From Oscillospiraceae bacterium (GTDB lineage: Bacteria; Bacillota; Clostridia; Oscillospirales; Oscillospiraceae): a stretch of 64,000 nucleotides of DNA. The translations under genes and the position numbers were made by a program. Each line of letters starts with the position of its first letter. Position 1 is the stretch's first letter. The notes below the pieces were generated by a model that was not told the origin of the DNA, did not search any database, and saw nothing but the letters and a program-made list of their open reading frames with translations. The stretch lies in assembly GCA_017527825.1 (NCBI GenBank), contig JAFXPO010000030.1:61596-125595 (forward strand), in the 5' to 3' direction. Positions 51,101 to 52,814 of the stretch are shown in pieces.

Positions 51101-52814
51101 CGTTATCCGCCTTCAGCATGAGAACAGGCACACCGCTCGCGTCAAGCTGGCGCACGGTCAGGTCGTCGTCCGCCGCGATCAGGACGGTGGTGAACTGCAC
51201 ACCGTCAGGATTCAAAAACGTAAGCTGATCGACGGAGTTTGCCGCCTTGATCGACGAAGAGGAGGCATAGACCTCGTCACCGTCTACATCATAATAATAT
51301 ACGGTAAAGCTTTCGCTGATCGTATATGTATACTTCTTATAGTTGCCCTCGCCGGATGTGATCGGTTCGCCCGCGTTGTTATATGCGGTCGCGGTAAGAT
51401 GACCCGCGATGCTGACGACAGGTTTGTCCGTGACGTCATCGACAACGTTATCCATATCACGCACGGTCAGCACAACGCTGCCACCCTTGAGGGAATATAT
51501 ACCCTTCTCCGCGGAGTAGGAATTGCCGGTCGTCTTGCCGAGGCTGCCCGTCAGGCGGAGCGTATCCTCACCGCTGCCGCCGTCAAGCGTCGCGACGCCC
51601 GTGCCGCCCACGTCATACGAAATGGTGTCGCTGCCGTCGCCGCCATATACGGCGCCCGCTCCGGTCAACGTGACCGTATCGTCGCCAGCGCCGGCGTTGA
51701 CGTTCACAATGTCTTCCCCACCGGCTTTCACAACGATCGTATCGTTGCCGCTTCCGCCGCTCACAGAGACGGTATCGGTGCCATTGCCCGCGTCAACCGT
51801 CAGCGAACCGCCGTCGACTTGCGCGATGATCGTATCGTCGCCGCCACCCGCGTTGATCGTCAGCGTACCGCTGTTGGATGCGACGCTGAACACATCGTCA
51901 TCGTCGCTTCCGGTTACCGTCAGTTCCGCAACGGTGTTATTGATCACAACGGTCTCCTCATCGAGCGTGACAGAGACTTTCGTCGTCAGAAACGTACCGT
52001 CTGGATTCACTGTCGCGGAAAACATACCCGGGGCTGTCAGGACATAGGAACGCCCCTTTGCGTCGCGGATATCGACCGTTCCGGAGAATTCAAGATTCTC
52101 CAGAACCACCTTGATCCCGTTGATCATCCAGTCGCCGCTCATCTCCGCGCCTTCAGTCGATGTCAGCTTCACAGACAGCTGTTCAAGCTGCTCGTCCGTC
52201 AGCGTATACGCTGTATCGCCGACTGTGAAGGTCTTCTCGATCTTCACGCCCTGCGAATAGGACTCTGCACTGAGATCATCCACATTGATGACGATTTCAT
52301 AGTCCGTGCTCGACCCGTTTTGGATCTTCAGCAGCGCCTCATTGATTGCATCCTGTATCGTGGAGGCAGTCTCCCCTCCAGAGGGTGCGTTTCCAAGTAT
52401 TGTCGAACCGGAAGGCTCGTCGCCCGAAACACTCGGGCTGCCGAGCAGCGTGCTGCCCAGCGTCGCCTGTGCCGTATTCAAAACGCTCTGCGCGGCAGAA
52501 TCGAGCGCGCCTGCGACAGATTCATCCATCGTATCCACGCCCTGATCCGCGGCAGAGTCACCGGACAGAGTATCCTGGTTAAAGGATTCTCCGCCGCTTT
52601 GGCCTGCATCCTGCCCGACAGCAGGCATGTTAGCCGTTGTTTCTTCACTGGAAGACACGCCGCTGGTCTGGTCGGTGCCCTGTACCGCAGCAGGTGCATC
52701 GTCCGGCGTTTCCTCATCCCCCGTCGCAAAGGCGGGTGATGCCGCCAACGACGCAGATAAAATGAGGCACGTCAGTAAAACCAGCAGCTTTTTCCAGTTG
52801 TTTTGCACGTGCAT
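17184..52814 (-). CDS. Giant exported multidomain beta-solenoid surface protein (about 11,876 aa)
   Basis: One uninterrupted 35.6-kb frame. The chosen ATG (52814) follows AAAGGTGGGG and gives a standard signal peptide, MHVQNNWKK plus a hydrophobic core ending in ASPAFA. An in-frame ATG 35 codons upstream (52919, after GGGGG) would give an extended signal peptide. Domain order: acidic Ser/Thr linker; RTX-like GGxGxDTI repeats; a helical/coiled-coil block; beta-solenoid and InlB-like modules; a second helical block; very long beta-solenoid with about 55-residue repeats; Tyr-rich modules; a last Gly/Thr/Asp-rich solenoid; and a C-terminal domain without LPXTG, SLH or membrane anchor. It is Cys-poor. 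Giant proteins of this type in bacteria are thought to be adhesins or surface fibres. It lies downstream of a TPR protein and an SLH protein on the same strand, probably co-transcribed. The function is inferred, not shown. Confidence 0.9.
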   Translation of the reverse strand: MHVQNNWKKLLVLLTCLILSASLAASPAFATGDEETPDDAPAAVQGTDQTSGVSSSEETTANMPAVGQDAGQSGGESFNQDTLSGDSAADQGVDTMDESVAGALDSAAQSVLNTAQATLGSTLLGSPSVSGDEPSGSTILGNAPSGGETASTIQDAINEALLKIQNGSSTDYEIVINVDDLSAESYSQGVKIEKTFTVGDTAYTLTDEQLEQLSVKLTSTEGAEMSGDWMINGIKVVLENLEFSGTVDIRDAKGRSYVLTAPGMFSATVNPDGTFLTTKVSVTLDEETVVINNTVAELTVTGSDDDDVFSVASNSGTLTINAGGGDDTIIAQVDGGSLTVDAGNGTDTVSVSGGSGNDTIVVKAGGEDIVNVNAGAGDDTVTLTGAGAVYGGDGSDTISYDVGGTGVATLDGGSGEDTLRLTGSLGKTTGNSYSAEKGIYSLKGGSVVLTVRDMDNVVDDVTDKPVVSIAGHLTATAYNNAGEPITSGEGNYKKYTYTISESFTVYYYDVDGDEVYASSSSIKAANSVDQLTFLNPDGVQFTTVLIAADDDLTVRQLDASGVPVLMLKADNVTVNGEVRVQDVAIIGKTLTLGLTDNSVGTIIASGDVGIAAFDDDTTFKSTLTMESIGLGGVLDIANTVAGAAESVNGFAGDLVDYVQDAINAVEGLKKTYKEKVKDPVNGLFADADNALDSAKDAVDSVQSTIVSARDSVLETTQTIISEVTGTLRTAVEQMYSTVNTAIGTARSAVNTAKDSLDLIDSGIDSAAQTATGAVSSAASAATGKLDDLSNAITTAKTAATDALANGAALANDAANGAKDGISTAKGLADSAIGTVNSSLTGADSYLTQAGTVITNAGGYVSNINDMLTDVTDVLGTASGTLTSIGTNMGSVSTSMSGALGSVTDYLNVDALDGVVNSLEEQLVDSGIIRTTANTIVSGIDSILSAALEKLESVKGAGAAVQLIKSEAGDFSVDEGIALSLDQVRLYLLQEEDSTEIPEGFAYSATTEAALEALLGAGKDYLLKNKEALLEAAQSAMSDATDAVSGTGDAAKAAGDVVSNAKTAISGAQTTVIGGATTALTAASETVTTAKTAVASVQQSVADIAAQINSAVTAMNSAIDSANSAAQEQLAAASTAVTNAADAVTTQIDSLKTTVTNAETSINGQINSAAATAHGYVETARGAVQKADETVTKVQNYADELKLKADELIGYIDSIQTKLESIGTGVTDFTGENAEKLKDAISSAQTKLTEVQAKVNEVMDKVDDAIKVVYEEGNDAAYLNRVKNVVDEFASLTSDVSEEISDAVDAVANASLDVDASLFDVVSEAAVNINAGTSIVAGGSVDISAATVQTRPLIDLSLNGRTTQLNDFNFIGVKIGQSLVNIDGSITAGKDVSAKASGEIAIDASNGEVRDLFIPVAVGVALSDIATTVRGSIVAEGNVAITSESKLTSTAAAQSGDTLPVAVAVTVVNTDTITTITDSAMIAAGGDVVVSANSEAAVTTTANAGSEKTESGGFFAVDVVLTDTSATVSDEASILADGDVSVMSDAKDTVETTATSEKPEKEDQAANNDKIKFDDVIKMVKDTIELVANKVSKAGSYAKNKLDAVTVAVQGKTLAITTEEAEHGLISTVSKANKDDTVTVTVEPDAGYKLKSLSYKYLPDGASEYTTTVITKDDKEAYSFKMPEKPVTLTAEFEQLSSDELKEKYGVDADGDPLADFNGNGVLVDIRTGEKIKDEKSAGFGSNTSTDNGSGMSDLLNDATSSTDDATKEQNTSTSKSETQIAGALAVSVVKNKNLAEVSTLGTVTGKSVEILANGSTELKNIANASKVGVADDPVITDTVTFEGTGEETKETKEIDITELTGRFVSIEIPDGKNLVPGSVRATYRTAGGVKKELEINRREKTGGGFCYVFEVPGDAIASGDYANKVTVSAQYYTAETSDSESADAVAVKAAETEGGSFELSAAKVEAGKAVEIEAKASDGYQLASNALVAIFKDDTGKEYKIKVKQADNGKFVLVVPELAEGRSIKGDITVKGSFSKGEKKSNSIGVAVSVDYMKHSNRAILRSATVAAESVKVEALSGSEADLIIAECVAKAGASEDADVGVGGAIAVNVASAETRALIYDGAKLALTGAKNDKDTALTLNAESYEVFTTTADAAAEQGDKDAIGVGAGIAVAVTGTDVVSAIQDNVQIVGGTAPNISEIIPNVSNAVENFPDADDKDAVSSALAGIHTLAPITIGLTSGREVYLGTFSVTAMHSLTEAINAKAGAAGGTSVAPVVGLNISGANVMAYAGKSGNSGILNTVLDTSVLATSLNDRTLIADASTAAPAGADSSVSVSGAFAINVANDSTTARLYRSVTAKNVNVKAKQSARENVTSKASAEGAQGKKSDDPDGGDSDGDAEGSSDKQADSILSGGTKLSKNVGSDNVNESAVSGLTSDRQMAQTGEGSVSVAAGFALNITSSKNEAELGGGVTVQAHYTDEPEYDDLHELIANGSVKVETYALHTISVVADASAAKSATGVGVAVALNVYSFTNDATLGDATVEADNLYVRAVLIDDVREEDDDAPTADHSADAEAHLGSSWVAKLVYQLIYDLVDSLDFDLGDTVLTELANEVADSVKTASAGTAYESLFTSSEDPVTKVMGNLNDFIEELEKAPETLKSAILAALQTELAKTNLSDLEAIYTEIKTVIDDANTVKGSVTEVVNNIMALKNTVEGLYSDALALREQYNALVANILALPGEAQSLANSALDMTQFKLLGETTLDQTIEAIRECYRLISEELNEDYLKELLTDATDAFIDAASDDAELQKIYSETKTAYSDLLNKYATVQSNLTAVENQYDEVVKQFNALIAAIKNNVTAVYTDNEAQISACVDQVMACYGDVMDCIALIGEYQQRAQEIQNKVNEIYAAFENVYGEGYTTFTDKFTTDHITTLLTNTLGSTGGALAQEVEKLIKDVAEEEVKKLLTVENLVAVITGEKSVSGMGVELKNKLMARVYVEGDMDAEKPETIVGKLIRSATNALETIKDDMLGDLIESIEKAEASVLSVEETITSVEATVNKTVETITKLGTDVYGLPDVFSAAINGTTGENGNPGIVKSIENLFDFENNGIKTAATNVSDAAGELVTKTGTLVLSLGDLVESAGTLADKALGFATHDYSGEVNAAYVAAKANLSGKADKIETLITNCFNTLTGTVTASATQTVTDYATGLIDQATSIYNQTVAPIQNGYTIVQGMVTTIKGIPAQVQAIWCVKASDAEDAKVTGGIVKAWNDITKTATDLKLLVAGGEEKNGDEVIVHNGIFTNLSNFVDKFDFEAVGKAVANAAKDALIGVGKNAVNKLTNGVVDVFGMAQDLKDGISSELEAQLKNVVGASGRALTNAALDTVSEKLNMKISVEEEAVKPTAHSFVTTAVAGAGASKVGVAGTVAIAIINGTSNAIIAPRAAGENDIAVSGETVILAKADQREETTATAALNKDGTPNKNKGAGSGTDTESSSEETVSYTEEMADVILSDSHANVEFSLNDAGKLVVTITADVGYKLADSVAYTYTKNDGEAVNGSFGVTTKTAPINTDTVQTKGVYTFTVDGLVDRAVDKGLSINVDVTKLTSSGEEDEKTKTTVAFEHEIKVVLSNKNANAAFSPDGKTVTITTPKGYKIDTSKAAKYTYSKSVKTYENKTDENGSVVRDSNDDPVPDKDKVYNETNEETEGEVSISGTDGKYTINVSALDLTDRADGTNVVINVEIEEDTRAVSVSGDNIAVRDNADDDESGSTANVRIGDNAIVEVTQKTGAKLKSLYYTYKGERRNIVTIEETIAVDGGTAYVFIMPDEAVTVTVEWADVKKDGNGKPVEEESTENLAQNKGTTVGVGAAFALTISHVNALAGVGEGRKLTTGTLDVNSSAAHETETITVSGTDPLAGAPKDANGNLQQEDIKDITIDASSSIGLAYNDISAYVAPNTVIRTTEPDGTDSVSMRVIAAETAKALTQSSCFASGKRTEVGATASVQIVNSDVVARFDGSANVAGSAVIRAEAIAEDNSHAMATALGADIGRLLNKFNQTINDIETQASKLLSGDYFSGGSNDSSSHNNDNNKTASTINGQMTKDKDSSGANASNSNSVSTNALVTQDIQAPGTDQASGTINEGTNTANEESGGVNNDATGEKTGIASPQSSSTSKYQIAAAVGLNITDHRLKTQVGGSITAANILVQSDLRANFRTLGTSAAMSLKNRSNSIAAGIAVSINKNESIVEVKPTAVLIAFGDKNEVADATGYTSTGNSVAWCGDEYAIYRNANGATLYVLGGKYYTADGKLNINASMTQNIDGKYAGWLASQALAGAVAGKGTFSIGGAISLARTYTTTWALVGEEIIWKDSSGKIEEYDGGTAERHASISGGDVQVTANNKGRVAVRAGGVSVGKGTSVGVGASFTYIKSKDSAFARVGNCTVIDANTLVVRAEKARVTMDDYKSANPLTSFISDSSDLTEEERGQAELGLIDIHKGEDDKSYKVSINVSTDKIMSMIDLLNFLSSVNYYAESIAGAISGSGMNPKSSTASVAGSMSFVFMENRIHSQIGSGCVINVRSEADDAMSVEARNDADVRIIGGSLSAGRTKAGVGVGFAFVYDNDEAFAMIRDDSVVNVAGGYHQNAHGDVNALVITVAMAASTAPDAKATVGGGINVIRSSACFYANVGKGVKLTAKDIQIKADITTALTMITASGSGSASGKVAAGGSFGVIINDIDVRTFIGNSTTSGNKTISDGSDLRQTVLIATNGNIDIDTESRENLIHVLASASATGKGTGAAAVFSVLVTKARTSTFIDHNVTLKAVNGGVSVKAGSDSTIILVSAGIAATGKGTAGGATISVDVFSREVVVKTGDNICVIAGNGNVVFAANGRDLTVLVAVALGTSGGGTSVSGVIPVVVGSSKIMTSIGKVRVDGDTSAITGSSITASGSVANLAHYNARYYDIAGGISVSGKTGVGATISTIVMRNEVGADAGEKVVIVAKGVTGSGVATATNRDQKRRGIIFSATASETMIQVAVAATVSGGAAISGVIDTLVVKNDIHTIIGPDGKLYAGYTLVGENPAAQAAEGANAAESEIYVEADDDTLIVEVAGSLAISGKTGVGATVLTMVFNKTVKADLGAIAVAMARKDVTVNANNEDDLWLLGISFAVASSVGVAAGINAMVFQSTTGALLGGEVTAENGSIDVAANSDSFLLNVAACIAGGSSVGATAVVLVTYFYNSTVASVTDNAILTARNDIHVAANSKEVLSADGLGVSLGGTAGVGGTVDVIIMKLNTQAVTGANVKMTAQNGSVSVMANDNYTLVAVILTTSFGGTAAVGVAALVSLSYNNVEARLGAQSVIDAYHDALVEASSDRNLVDVSAAIAGSGSAGVGVSVGVVVAGSKMSQDASNSLFSGDGPNPQTQVDAAFSKGNSNALKDVARPDDISQNGLLAGDGQTAEGFSSGYGEYGQDLYEHPVKKSSDYSIYYTVDQNGNPVANNGRLEYLVYRDAEYTKPADGEAEDPAHIYYVHDLYAIRDSEGNITGYTVSNNGGEKLSGVFQQKDGKLVQTTEVDAGTLIQVIESDQFTFYTKNGSAYSNLESGGAAKDNVDDNYNGYTYTDQNGKQFEAYYKNSNGKWIYECDGAYYTGDKTGPSAPITNESDRYGLQRIYVRYRSDAQKGDNKTTDEAPVSDSGMNDDTLDQADNKNTYAIRNNGSYKDATSAVVAAGAKVIARNGNISVVASDVLDTVVVAGTVSVGGAAGVGVGVAVGILNSNVVSEVGDGAELAAAGNIKVWASSGSNAATTSDDVTNAKINAKANEYVTKNKANVNNQKNGKVKKDSEGKPVKDADGNAVYENGESSGLSTDNTSINLIAVTAGAGGSVGVNVSAGILVVGALSKAVMNGSVKSVQDALGSGDSAVENLTVESTMNYKHVLAVSVAAGGGGAAGISASVGMTFFQGVSEAGIGGVGTIRNVKRIDVKNNGQTAATTAAATLAVGGAAGVAAGASVAKNNTTVKTYIGDGVTVLGAPAISLNTDYSGSNATAIIIGIAGGAVGVGVSVAVAINKAQAYTYIGVDPTDKAYATEHKGASKGTINASSVTVRSDFTGETKVVGLSVTVGGVAVNGLVALGFNRVDNVTAINRANVVASGDVNVSGMAVGNTTVFAAAIVGGAVAVGATVAVSQLKANNCSFIDVTGAKLEAATLTLNAGTYDKPFDSEALCVVITGSAGAIAVALNFSVALNESSNRAEVFGSGSGSVTIGSAAAPASGNIVDVRAYGVTRAYAIVANVSFSAIGASVSFAYSTIASKQYAKFTPNVTTRVYGGVNVESYQNTVKATNKTFGNDVKNFLQKAVKADQSATIPEGATSMSEAFILSFSVALISVTANSAITKSAATSHAIAGGSSMTITGGVNVYNDASAIATVYVGNLSVSAIGVGVNHGTTIARGDFAAGFESSGNVNVSGDITVKNKWVSNSTATLTPTLGGVGVKLASVDVNAAIAYNSTKARAYLSGGTGDMRNITSANGVITVVGEGSAMSKAQVNTPVITLDAVNLTVNVNVTYLKADQLVTVDNARATAQDVYLYAFLNKDGQSDNHAIATLGGTGGKQGAAISLISAKVNVATAVARAINSVRTIGSAFGTESSKTTRVHVLNIGVTNAKAFVEAPTASVGVGSVGVNVLTSCASSTYEAVLDLAEDSYVASIEINGTQTTNGYGSLTGAYVSKSEAITQAPILGVSGLSIQTNTAVAVVSSKAITGITGSGSVVASGDVVIKADGEATALAKAEKPTVEISGMTLAANVAVASQKAEQDTLIRDADVTAANITVESRLNDDKSMLSGGSLKEGEAAYYVGAAALLGGNGGASLSLISGQVNVAVATSNATNKARTVGATLTATNGGVITLSSNQTSLAYADVIESSVGLGVASLAVNVLYAYANGTFITELNTDDSRVNAGRVDIDSVSTVYTVAYSAASNVSLKAANAGTNVVTAKSLPTIKTGITGSGYVTATGAATSSNQPIDILSTTTVRAYATFRPAKFSLSAAELFVNKVEADADGVQYACIEDATVKSANGVSVKSVLNGEKTTAAEAQIGVSGGAQLSGYSASANVAIAKLSFKSNAYTARAGFAEGTGKITISTSGNSVAHASHKDASASLGLAGMGVVYTYAYADGQFNAYMAGGSNNIYASSIDISTDYYAQANAETAQPKLGLKLASVDVNMANSDVRVQSYAGIGYPNNKGNTASASTGSGAIHVSGDINVTANGKAYSEANIKGGKFSASGIKVGVNEAYAKLNAYQDAYVGGTYIYAGNVYVISRFNTDGGQSKVESPDTSIGRATGTGALAMVGANAAEAAAVSVKVNLAKAQTNATVKATVYGGGMNVTGDVYANVFGASYANSGVNQPDFDIAAVKVSVNNTISEAGGTYEASMNTTGSVNDATAINIGKNLYLITSHNTLAESEIASSGVAISAFSASNNYGMAKTVINAKATVNGTGNAKIGNNVIVKVSGKGKAQAKVGAPQLSASVANISANEIYSYQAINQEAYFDVAGNIKISGDVVIDSTYKATGEEGAYAKIDGGKLSLSWISGSVTKAYSMATMRNSAWIGGHKNGGVKGVIDVTGTVTVNATSDTRAQAIIEKPFQITYAQLTMLLATVQTADVTEAHIGDGGEFTLNAKSVDVKANGKTYSYGESVAAGSLSVYSASGGGITAFVGRANAGDSVARAARQTVRAYVANNAGVVARENINIAADNNSKVNAVMREGFNVSVVGISAAIVETDSRTETQAYVGNNASVRSLGGDVNVTAQDNVKGNSKVDGTSIGIAFSASAKYAQNLLNQKVDAWVGENAVIDAANSVLIQGTGDANLSAITNLNSAGLVSAGVLTAKNSLQRNINVTVNSGANVTAQLGNLTLKGEGGTNDSITTSAKGNSIGLVGVGTSDCTTRVTSNVYTNINTGSYLNAKVGVLIVRALTGSSANTVGSVNAVGLAGAPFVYTQNDWHTFNAFVNIGTDGGSTRARVLGGATDIYAGVSRLSLASDSTALAGGLAGEATAKAESDVTLNTGVNVSRADVGAYGKLTVGTSTTPLNGGTVSATSSSKVFALFGTIYSKAYVTVNATGKIVFDGNTVVRGQDVNIGADGFNGSLKVGAKTLRVGFVVGSSSSNKKSTNNFSTDVGRATYYLGGAAEGVTVVIDGEGNVHASGASISSRESIIISNSSAGRLYTYGNVVARNGTKIYNVQYVPTVDIENLGNTDIVIRQIDVFNESLSSPTVTLNGSYQVISNSGYVVPTVTIVTRGTGNVTVQGVIQNEKGTVDIRWTGENGGYLYGYNNARMSGHTEAVANIWAHKLTVTGAAGIGDSSTGVLSAWMTLVKNASGVEENAEVSMSAKGDIFADLTLSRITAVTKLGTVTGETFNKTLDIRNITSTNGSVTLTIGTPFNMQYLANGSISIIATPGTVSFTGDTYTGSGTYSKSDLAKYCSGKVYTLPSGMTLTVDETDKVIRASTERSGSISLSEYEVFNVSNGKVTSSSNLASVGTEVTLANGKYLLLAGTPDCGVTFRLDGGNRGELRVNQNYSGTYTLELAGSIDSMDSYHKFSNDLHYPDGSTSVDSTLGGVYWGNCVTLYNSTGKDPTGSSDPILLGDRGGYRYYLATDKGSISRLREYVDDAKSYSVLVLKVKIMGTNDGEQREFYQGVKIHEMNDYDGKTSAKRANLDGFWFPSFYGIECYAITNKSDEVKGFQLKDFNGVWHEYNAYRNDRDIWIMSEKNSDDPGGYALMFGVEKKGEKWLPLFCKESEYDDPDTKKYEDKDSGEKGYYYYMDPVGGNKDDFMLMVYGDLIYVPADSSKSTWNVVKGSDGKYTMAITSEENSDTVLKITSKDSSGNKYQLAPGLTVTVDSGDVATLNYKSETLGGTHTYEFRPETGYVKFENGDEVNSNGSSFSGVTFVSQPFKYELVCDTDAVDLVKDINGSVFYRSGRSLGGYTQTTGSGGTYTASGVGTVLREYYKDGQLCRDIYKGGSSPIYTIDASGTLKDYSNSATSIIVAEIVGSSTGTEGYTNTGSTETFDNYLTEVEGAVTVTPNGYSNKVKTITLDEGMEKVEGAVKSAIADYVKKQMSATFNGYIVKVSDTTYRPYTIQTTTPSLMGYSQVQKTVSETLNDVITTYLVYERTKDDKTEEIYVLNGEVYRAKTVAEKEAEANPENTGSGNQNSVTLPTSDYVKVYDTHTRENMHVALDDRWIEIYQTISHEMVVGKNDDNTDKKETWTFYVCLNGNTTRYTRDGEVYDTNFNKVTSANETVSDCAPQQARETINGKSYNKYWKRVERKTEDHTEYDYVYAYERGSMMYNADGSAYTETVTYYTPQTVQNTDTPVWLTETLTLVTEKTTVAPNPNAGQSGQADTVVTLETVKTPGSYSVYASSDASDTTKYYVSTAETSDFALYTFRQSKVETGAKKLVNGSETLNVETDGTYTYYGRQYPQLKHAKEENQNDYYFVLGNGAVMQKVTDGENDTVTLTDYRYDDGTVVLGTLEKKTDIIRGVTATENKVTYNGTEYDLLDASETIEFFVVPIDGIGSKVMKVVSNTTETGAQGNTTTLIAENTGYTYDSTNKKLTLADGVVLSVAEPVAAEKVNYNGTEYQLLKAANPAEYFETSDGKVMQVTGKKVENEVTTVTASETGYSFDNGKLSAVDSESSDATFVYEGTAYKLLKSSSDGSEYFFHADGRLMKVTGETTAEATGYKLMPDLDADNPKYAKYRLPGDDSTFYYCYVEDINDPDACYMNVKSSDVFEEFYLYKRQGDSRQYITTNDGYSAYFYKYSRFGDTKTYYSEDETSFYAEEFVDDIGTKGYQRVEDDREVMLTDGFVPVYSDVTMNVYTEENAPEMTFRALTKDGVNYYFDETTGLLWTDVIFDVLSNSTSSVIYRDSYGRNYALSEAGSYGFGANELHSTGEKVTVKTVDGGQTSEKYFDVRTLSEVTNYYLRDSIWYTGETSALVECERPADAVRSTEGDTETINGKSYYVYTSDDQTYYLRTDVWYTGALNALTECDRPVDAVRSTENASQTIDGKNYDVYSSTQTTTYYTLNAGIYGSILTPVETTSSLTPSGGSLTITTTGTDGTKSYDAYISVAETSYYRSGTEESGYTYYALLNGKPQVVEETELPVGMKLTDNTVEIGAVVYDIYSHKDDDGTYYYDPEQGVLYERKRMPVAGETDSTQLTMVPVAYTEVDKTRYAEVHETITLNDETYTILRNDSGSTLYQRGDSYFEMSGGSLSAVSGASGYQPIPVTKSIGEGIYQLYTDAEGKTYYYDGDSLYQQLKYSVYQDGNGVEYYVTGEKAYKLNEEGSLTAATLPAGASQVTETAIFSGRTYEVLEKDGNDYYFNGETLWEKIDGGLSQVNNASGLTVKPDSRFTKTSQTRTIASKTYDVYTDQSGKTYYFDGASLYQPLTLQIWTKNGVNSYYDAEAGKMYAKNSDGTLTVDAGGMYFNLDTISAGQNVTLKLEFGKAGLTDVNDGRANITAGGDFTLIADSSASFGTVTNPMETNVGGKTSFKDLTGAYKVGMSSYIDNKAAAITVNDAIDTNGKTLKLNGGKLTGSGTLTVNDGSLTATVTDLTLDNLAATNGATVTVNASGKATADSWNFSGSDVTLNINGTDGAAVDGFTVTGGTVNVNVNHGKLDVGTTGSVSGGATVNLNVDGDITNSDDSDEASWTVDGATLNAMTSKAVAIDHLTVKDGATILVDNKVANGTGVASYTGKTITVMDDDAEKKSKLTIRSVGDIELQSDENDGAKSYVLDVDGSGKANTELNLISTAGTLKSDTTHDGWHIKDAKVKMTLRNAPQVKDDVLIENANVAIIADYGDLESLDYGNEHVRWTVNGSDLTAQVAGDVLIDHIGTSDSNVKITGLADANGKSVSYANYLNAVDGGKLTSKDWSFSGGTVDLIVWDDILVTDDVTVSGTANVNVKARTGGFALRDVTVTENSDKESFLKMTGGMMTLQLSKDAQIDHIDLTDATLNLTALNDNGSGAKLAVAGIADANYGGGLNSVDWKLSGGTLNVDTWSDVVVTDYVSATKSGTKGSEIKLNSKIGGLSTLDAAHSSDHTVDGEAKYGWTLDGSTVTANLKRSALLDQLTARNGSTVTINTDSSISSKSWAFDGSTVTLDAKGDVSATNVSTTDGSLTIHSDGKLTSADWTTSGSTVNVGTPVDSTNKPIAGNIEIGRLKVQNAANVIMNTNGALTSSESWIFNGSTVTLDAKGDVSATNVRTTNGSLTVHSDGKLTSTDWTTSGGSVKVGEYNDHIAQNIEIGKLTAKDSANVAMYTDGDLTSNELSVTNSTASVSAAGDIKVPTLCVTGGTLTASGTNLIGTSESGNAAWTFVDSKDSSLTATGAATLDKLNATGIAENAAKSVALSAAGAVNIGTLNSVKDTVSETNGAKLDVESTGSTVAVETLTLDAVAAASVKALLDLTLGTSQENTITGSTNVELESKTGKVAANNLDKTGKLTVTDSILKVQAAQDILIDNLKLNGTTDATFIAASFDGSTFEFDADTWSSMMNGGGSLTMVNLTVGESAKLQVYAKDDMVVTGTQNIANNESVQSESKSAAISFPSEGDVYIVQTGYVVSVAPTKVKAILGADAIGSVRVNNGLYFFFRLNETIRKGTAITLTVGGHELETMSVSADTDSGYGVFVSTAYQSLDLTEGESYEYRLTIGDETIGSGRFTYLRDDKIPSKDGYVKVNGDVLVQLGDRSFASLSAAIEAAPAGSTLTLQKDSDEPFEVSKELTIERNGYTASGLTGANNYVMEETTEKYQFYLEGYTISSEQQNGDCIVTMTYHLSSDKNGLVMAACYGTDGKMLGVTTAELVPAASGTMELVIHTNGQAATVKAFLVDNALIPLFASMEVTGN
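18130..21440 (-). other. C-terminal Gly/Thr/Asp-rich solenoid of the giant protein
   Basis: About 1,100 residues of short-turn beta-helix-like sequence (for example GSGTLTVNDGSLTATVTDLT and SWTVDGATLNAMTSKAVAID), like autotransporter and adhesin passenger repeats. It includes a 273-bp tandem repeat near 19,100-19,450. Confidence 0.65.
19111..19450 (-). repeat. 273-bp (91-residue) tandem repeat within the giant gene
   Basis: The stretch GTCGCGCTGACGTCGCCC occurs at 19111 and again at 19384, an offset of 273 bp, in both cases followed by the same run through the next conserved region. The encoded units both read STVTLDAKGDVSATNV and then a DGKLTS-DWTTSG stretch, differing at a minority of residues. 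Confidence 0.8.
21480..25400 (-). repeat. Tyr-rich modular block in the C-terminal third of the giant protein
   Basis: About 1,300 residues built of short modules with the core Y-x-V-Y-x(3-5)-G/T-x-x-Y-Y followed by a loop, for example KTYDVYTDQSGKTYYFDG and KSYYVYTSDDQTYYLRTD. Two neighbouring copies (around 22,723 and 22,873) are offset by exactly 150 bp and share an AVRSTE motif. I do not recognise the family; aromatic spacing resembles carbohydrate- or wall-binding repeats, but that is a guess. Confidence 0.6.
27050..41200 (-). repeat. Main beta-solenoid of the giant protein, 54-55-residue period
   Basis: About 4,700 residues with a recurring pattern: GVGxxxxVxVxxxxVxAxxG, a gap, VxAxxxVxVxAxxxxxxxxxAxxxA, Gly-rich, then GVG again. 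Consecutive units around 36,650-37,150 measure 54, 55 and 55 residues. Long stretches of alternating small and beta-branched residues suggest a parallel beta-helix. A Tyr/Asp-rich insert interrupts it at about 35,750-36,500. Confidence 0.75.
35750..36500 (-). other. Tyr/Asp-rich insert inside the main solenoid
   Basis: About 250 residues of a different composition, with motifs such as DYSIYYTVDQNGNPV, EAYYKNSNGKWIYECDG and RIYVRYRSDAQKGDNK. They resemble the later Tyr-rich block more than the flanking beta-solenoid. Confidence 0.6.
42650..45080 (-). other. Second long helical/coiled-coil insert of the giant protein
   Basis: About 800 residues beginning WVAKLVYQLIYDLVDSLDFD, dominated by Leu, Ala, Glu, Lys, Asn and Thr. 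It contains many predicted amphipathic helices (for example YSDLLNKYATVQSNLTAVEN and AEASVLSVEETITSVEATVN). It ends just before the return of the GVGxxxAxAI solenoid pattern. Confidence 0.7.
47730..47990 (-). other. InlB-like/bacterial-repeat module in the giant protein
   Basis: The pattern EHGLISTVSKANKDDTVTVT, DAGYKLKSLSYKY and YSFKMPEKPVTLTAEFEQ matches the divergent InlB B-repeat or bacterial-repeat fold. A second, more diverged set of modules follows at about 46,680-47,320, and another at about 41,290-42,290 (ADVGYKLADSVAYTY; MPDEAVTVTVEWADV). Confidence 0.65.
48890..50920 (-). other. First long helical/coiled-coil insert of the giant protein
   Basis: About 675 residues rich in Ala, Val, Thr, Ser, Asp and Lys, with heptad-like spacing (for example DNALDSAKDAVDSVQSTIVS and MNSAIDSANSAAQEQLAAAS). 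It lies between the RTX/beta region and the first solenoid and is clearly helical in composition compared with its surroundings. Confidence 0.7.
51540..51925 (-). other. RTX/hemolysin-type calcium-binding repeat block in the giant protein
   Basis: Successive Gly/Asp-rich nonapeptide-like units are visible, such as NAGGGDDTI, GGSGNDTIV, NAGAGDDTV, YGGDGSDTI and DGGSGEDTL. This is the pattern of Ca2+-binding parallel beta-rolls. The block is short (about 12 units) and lies near the N-terminus of the mature protein. Confidence 0.8.
52725..52814 (-). other. Signal peptide of the giant protein
   Basis: About 30 residues: a basic N-region (NNWKK), a hydrophobic core LLVLLTCLILSASLAA and an AFA-T cleavage site, indicating Sec export. 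Confidence 0.85.
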
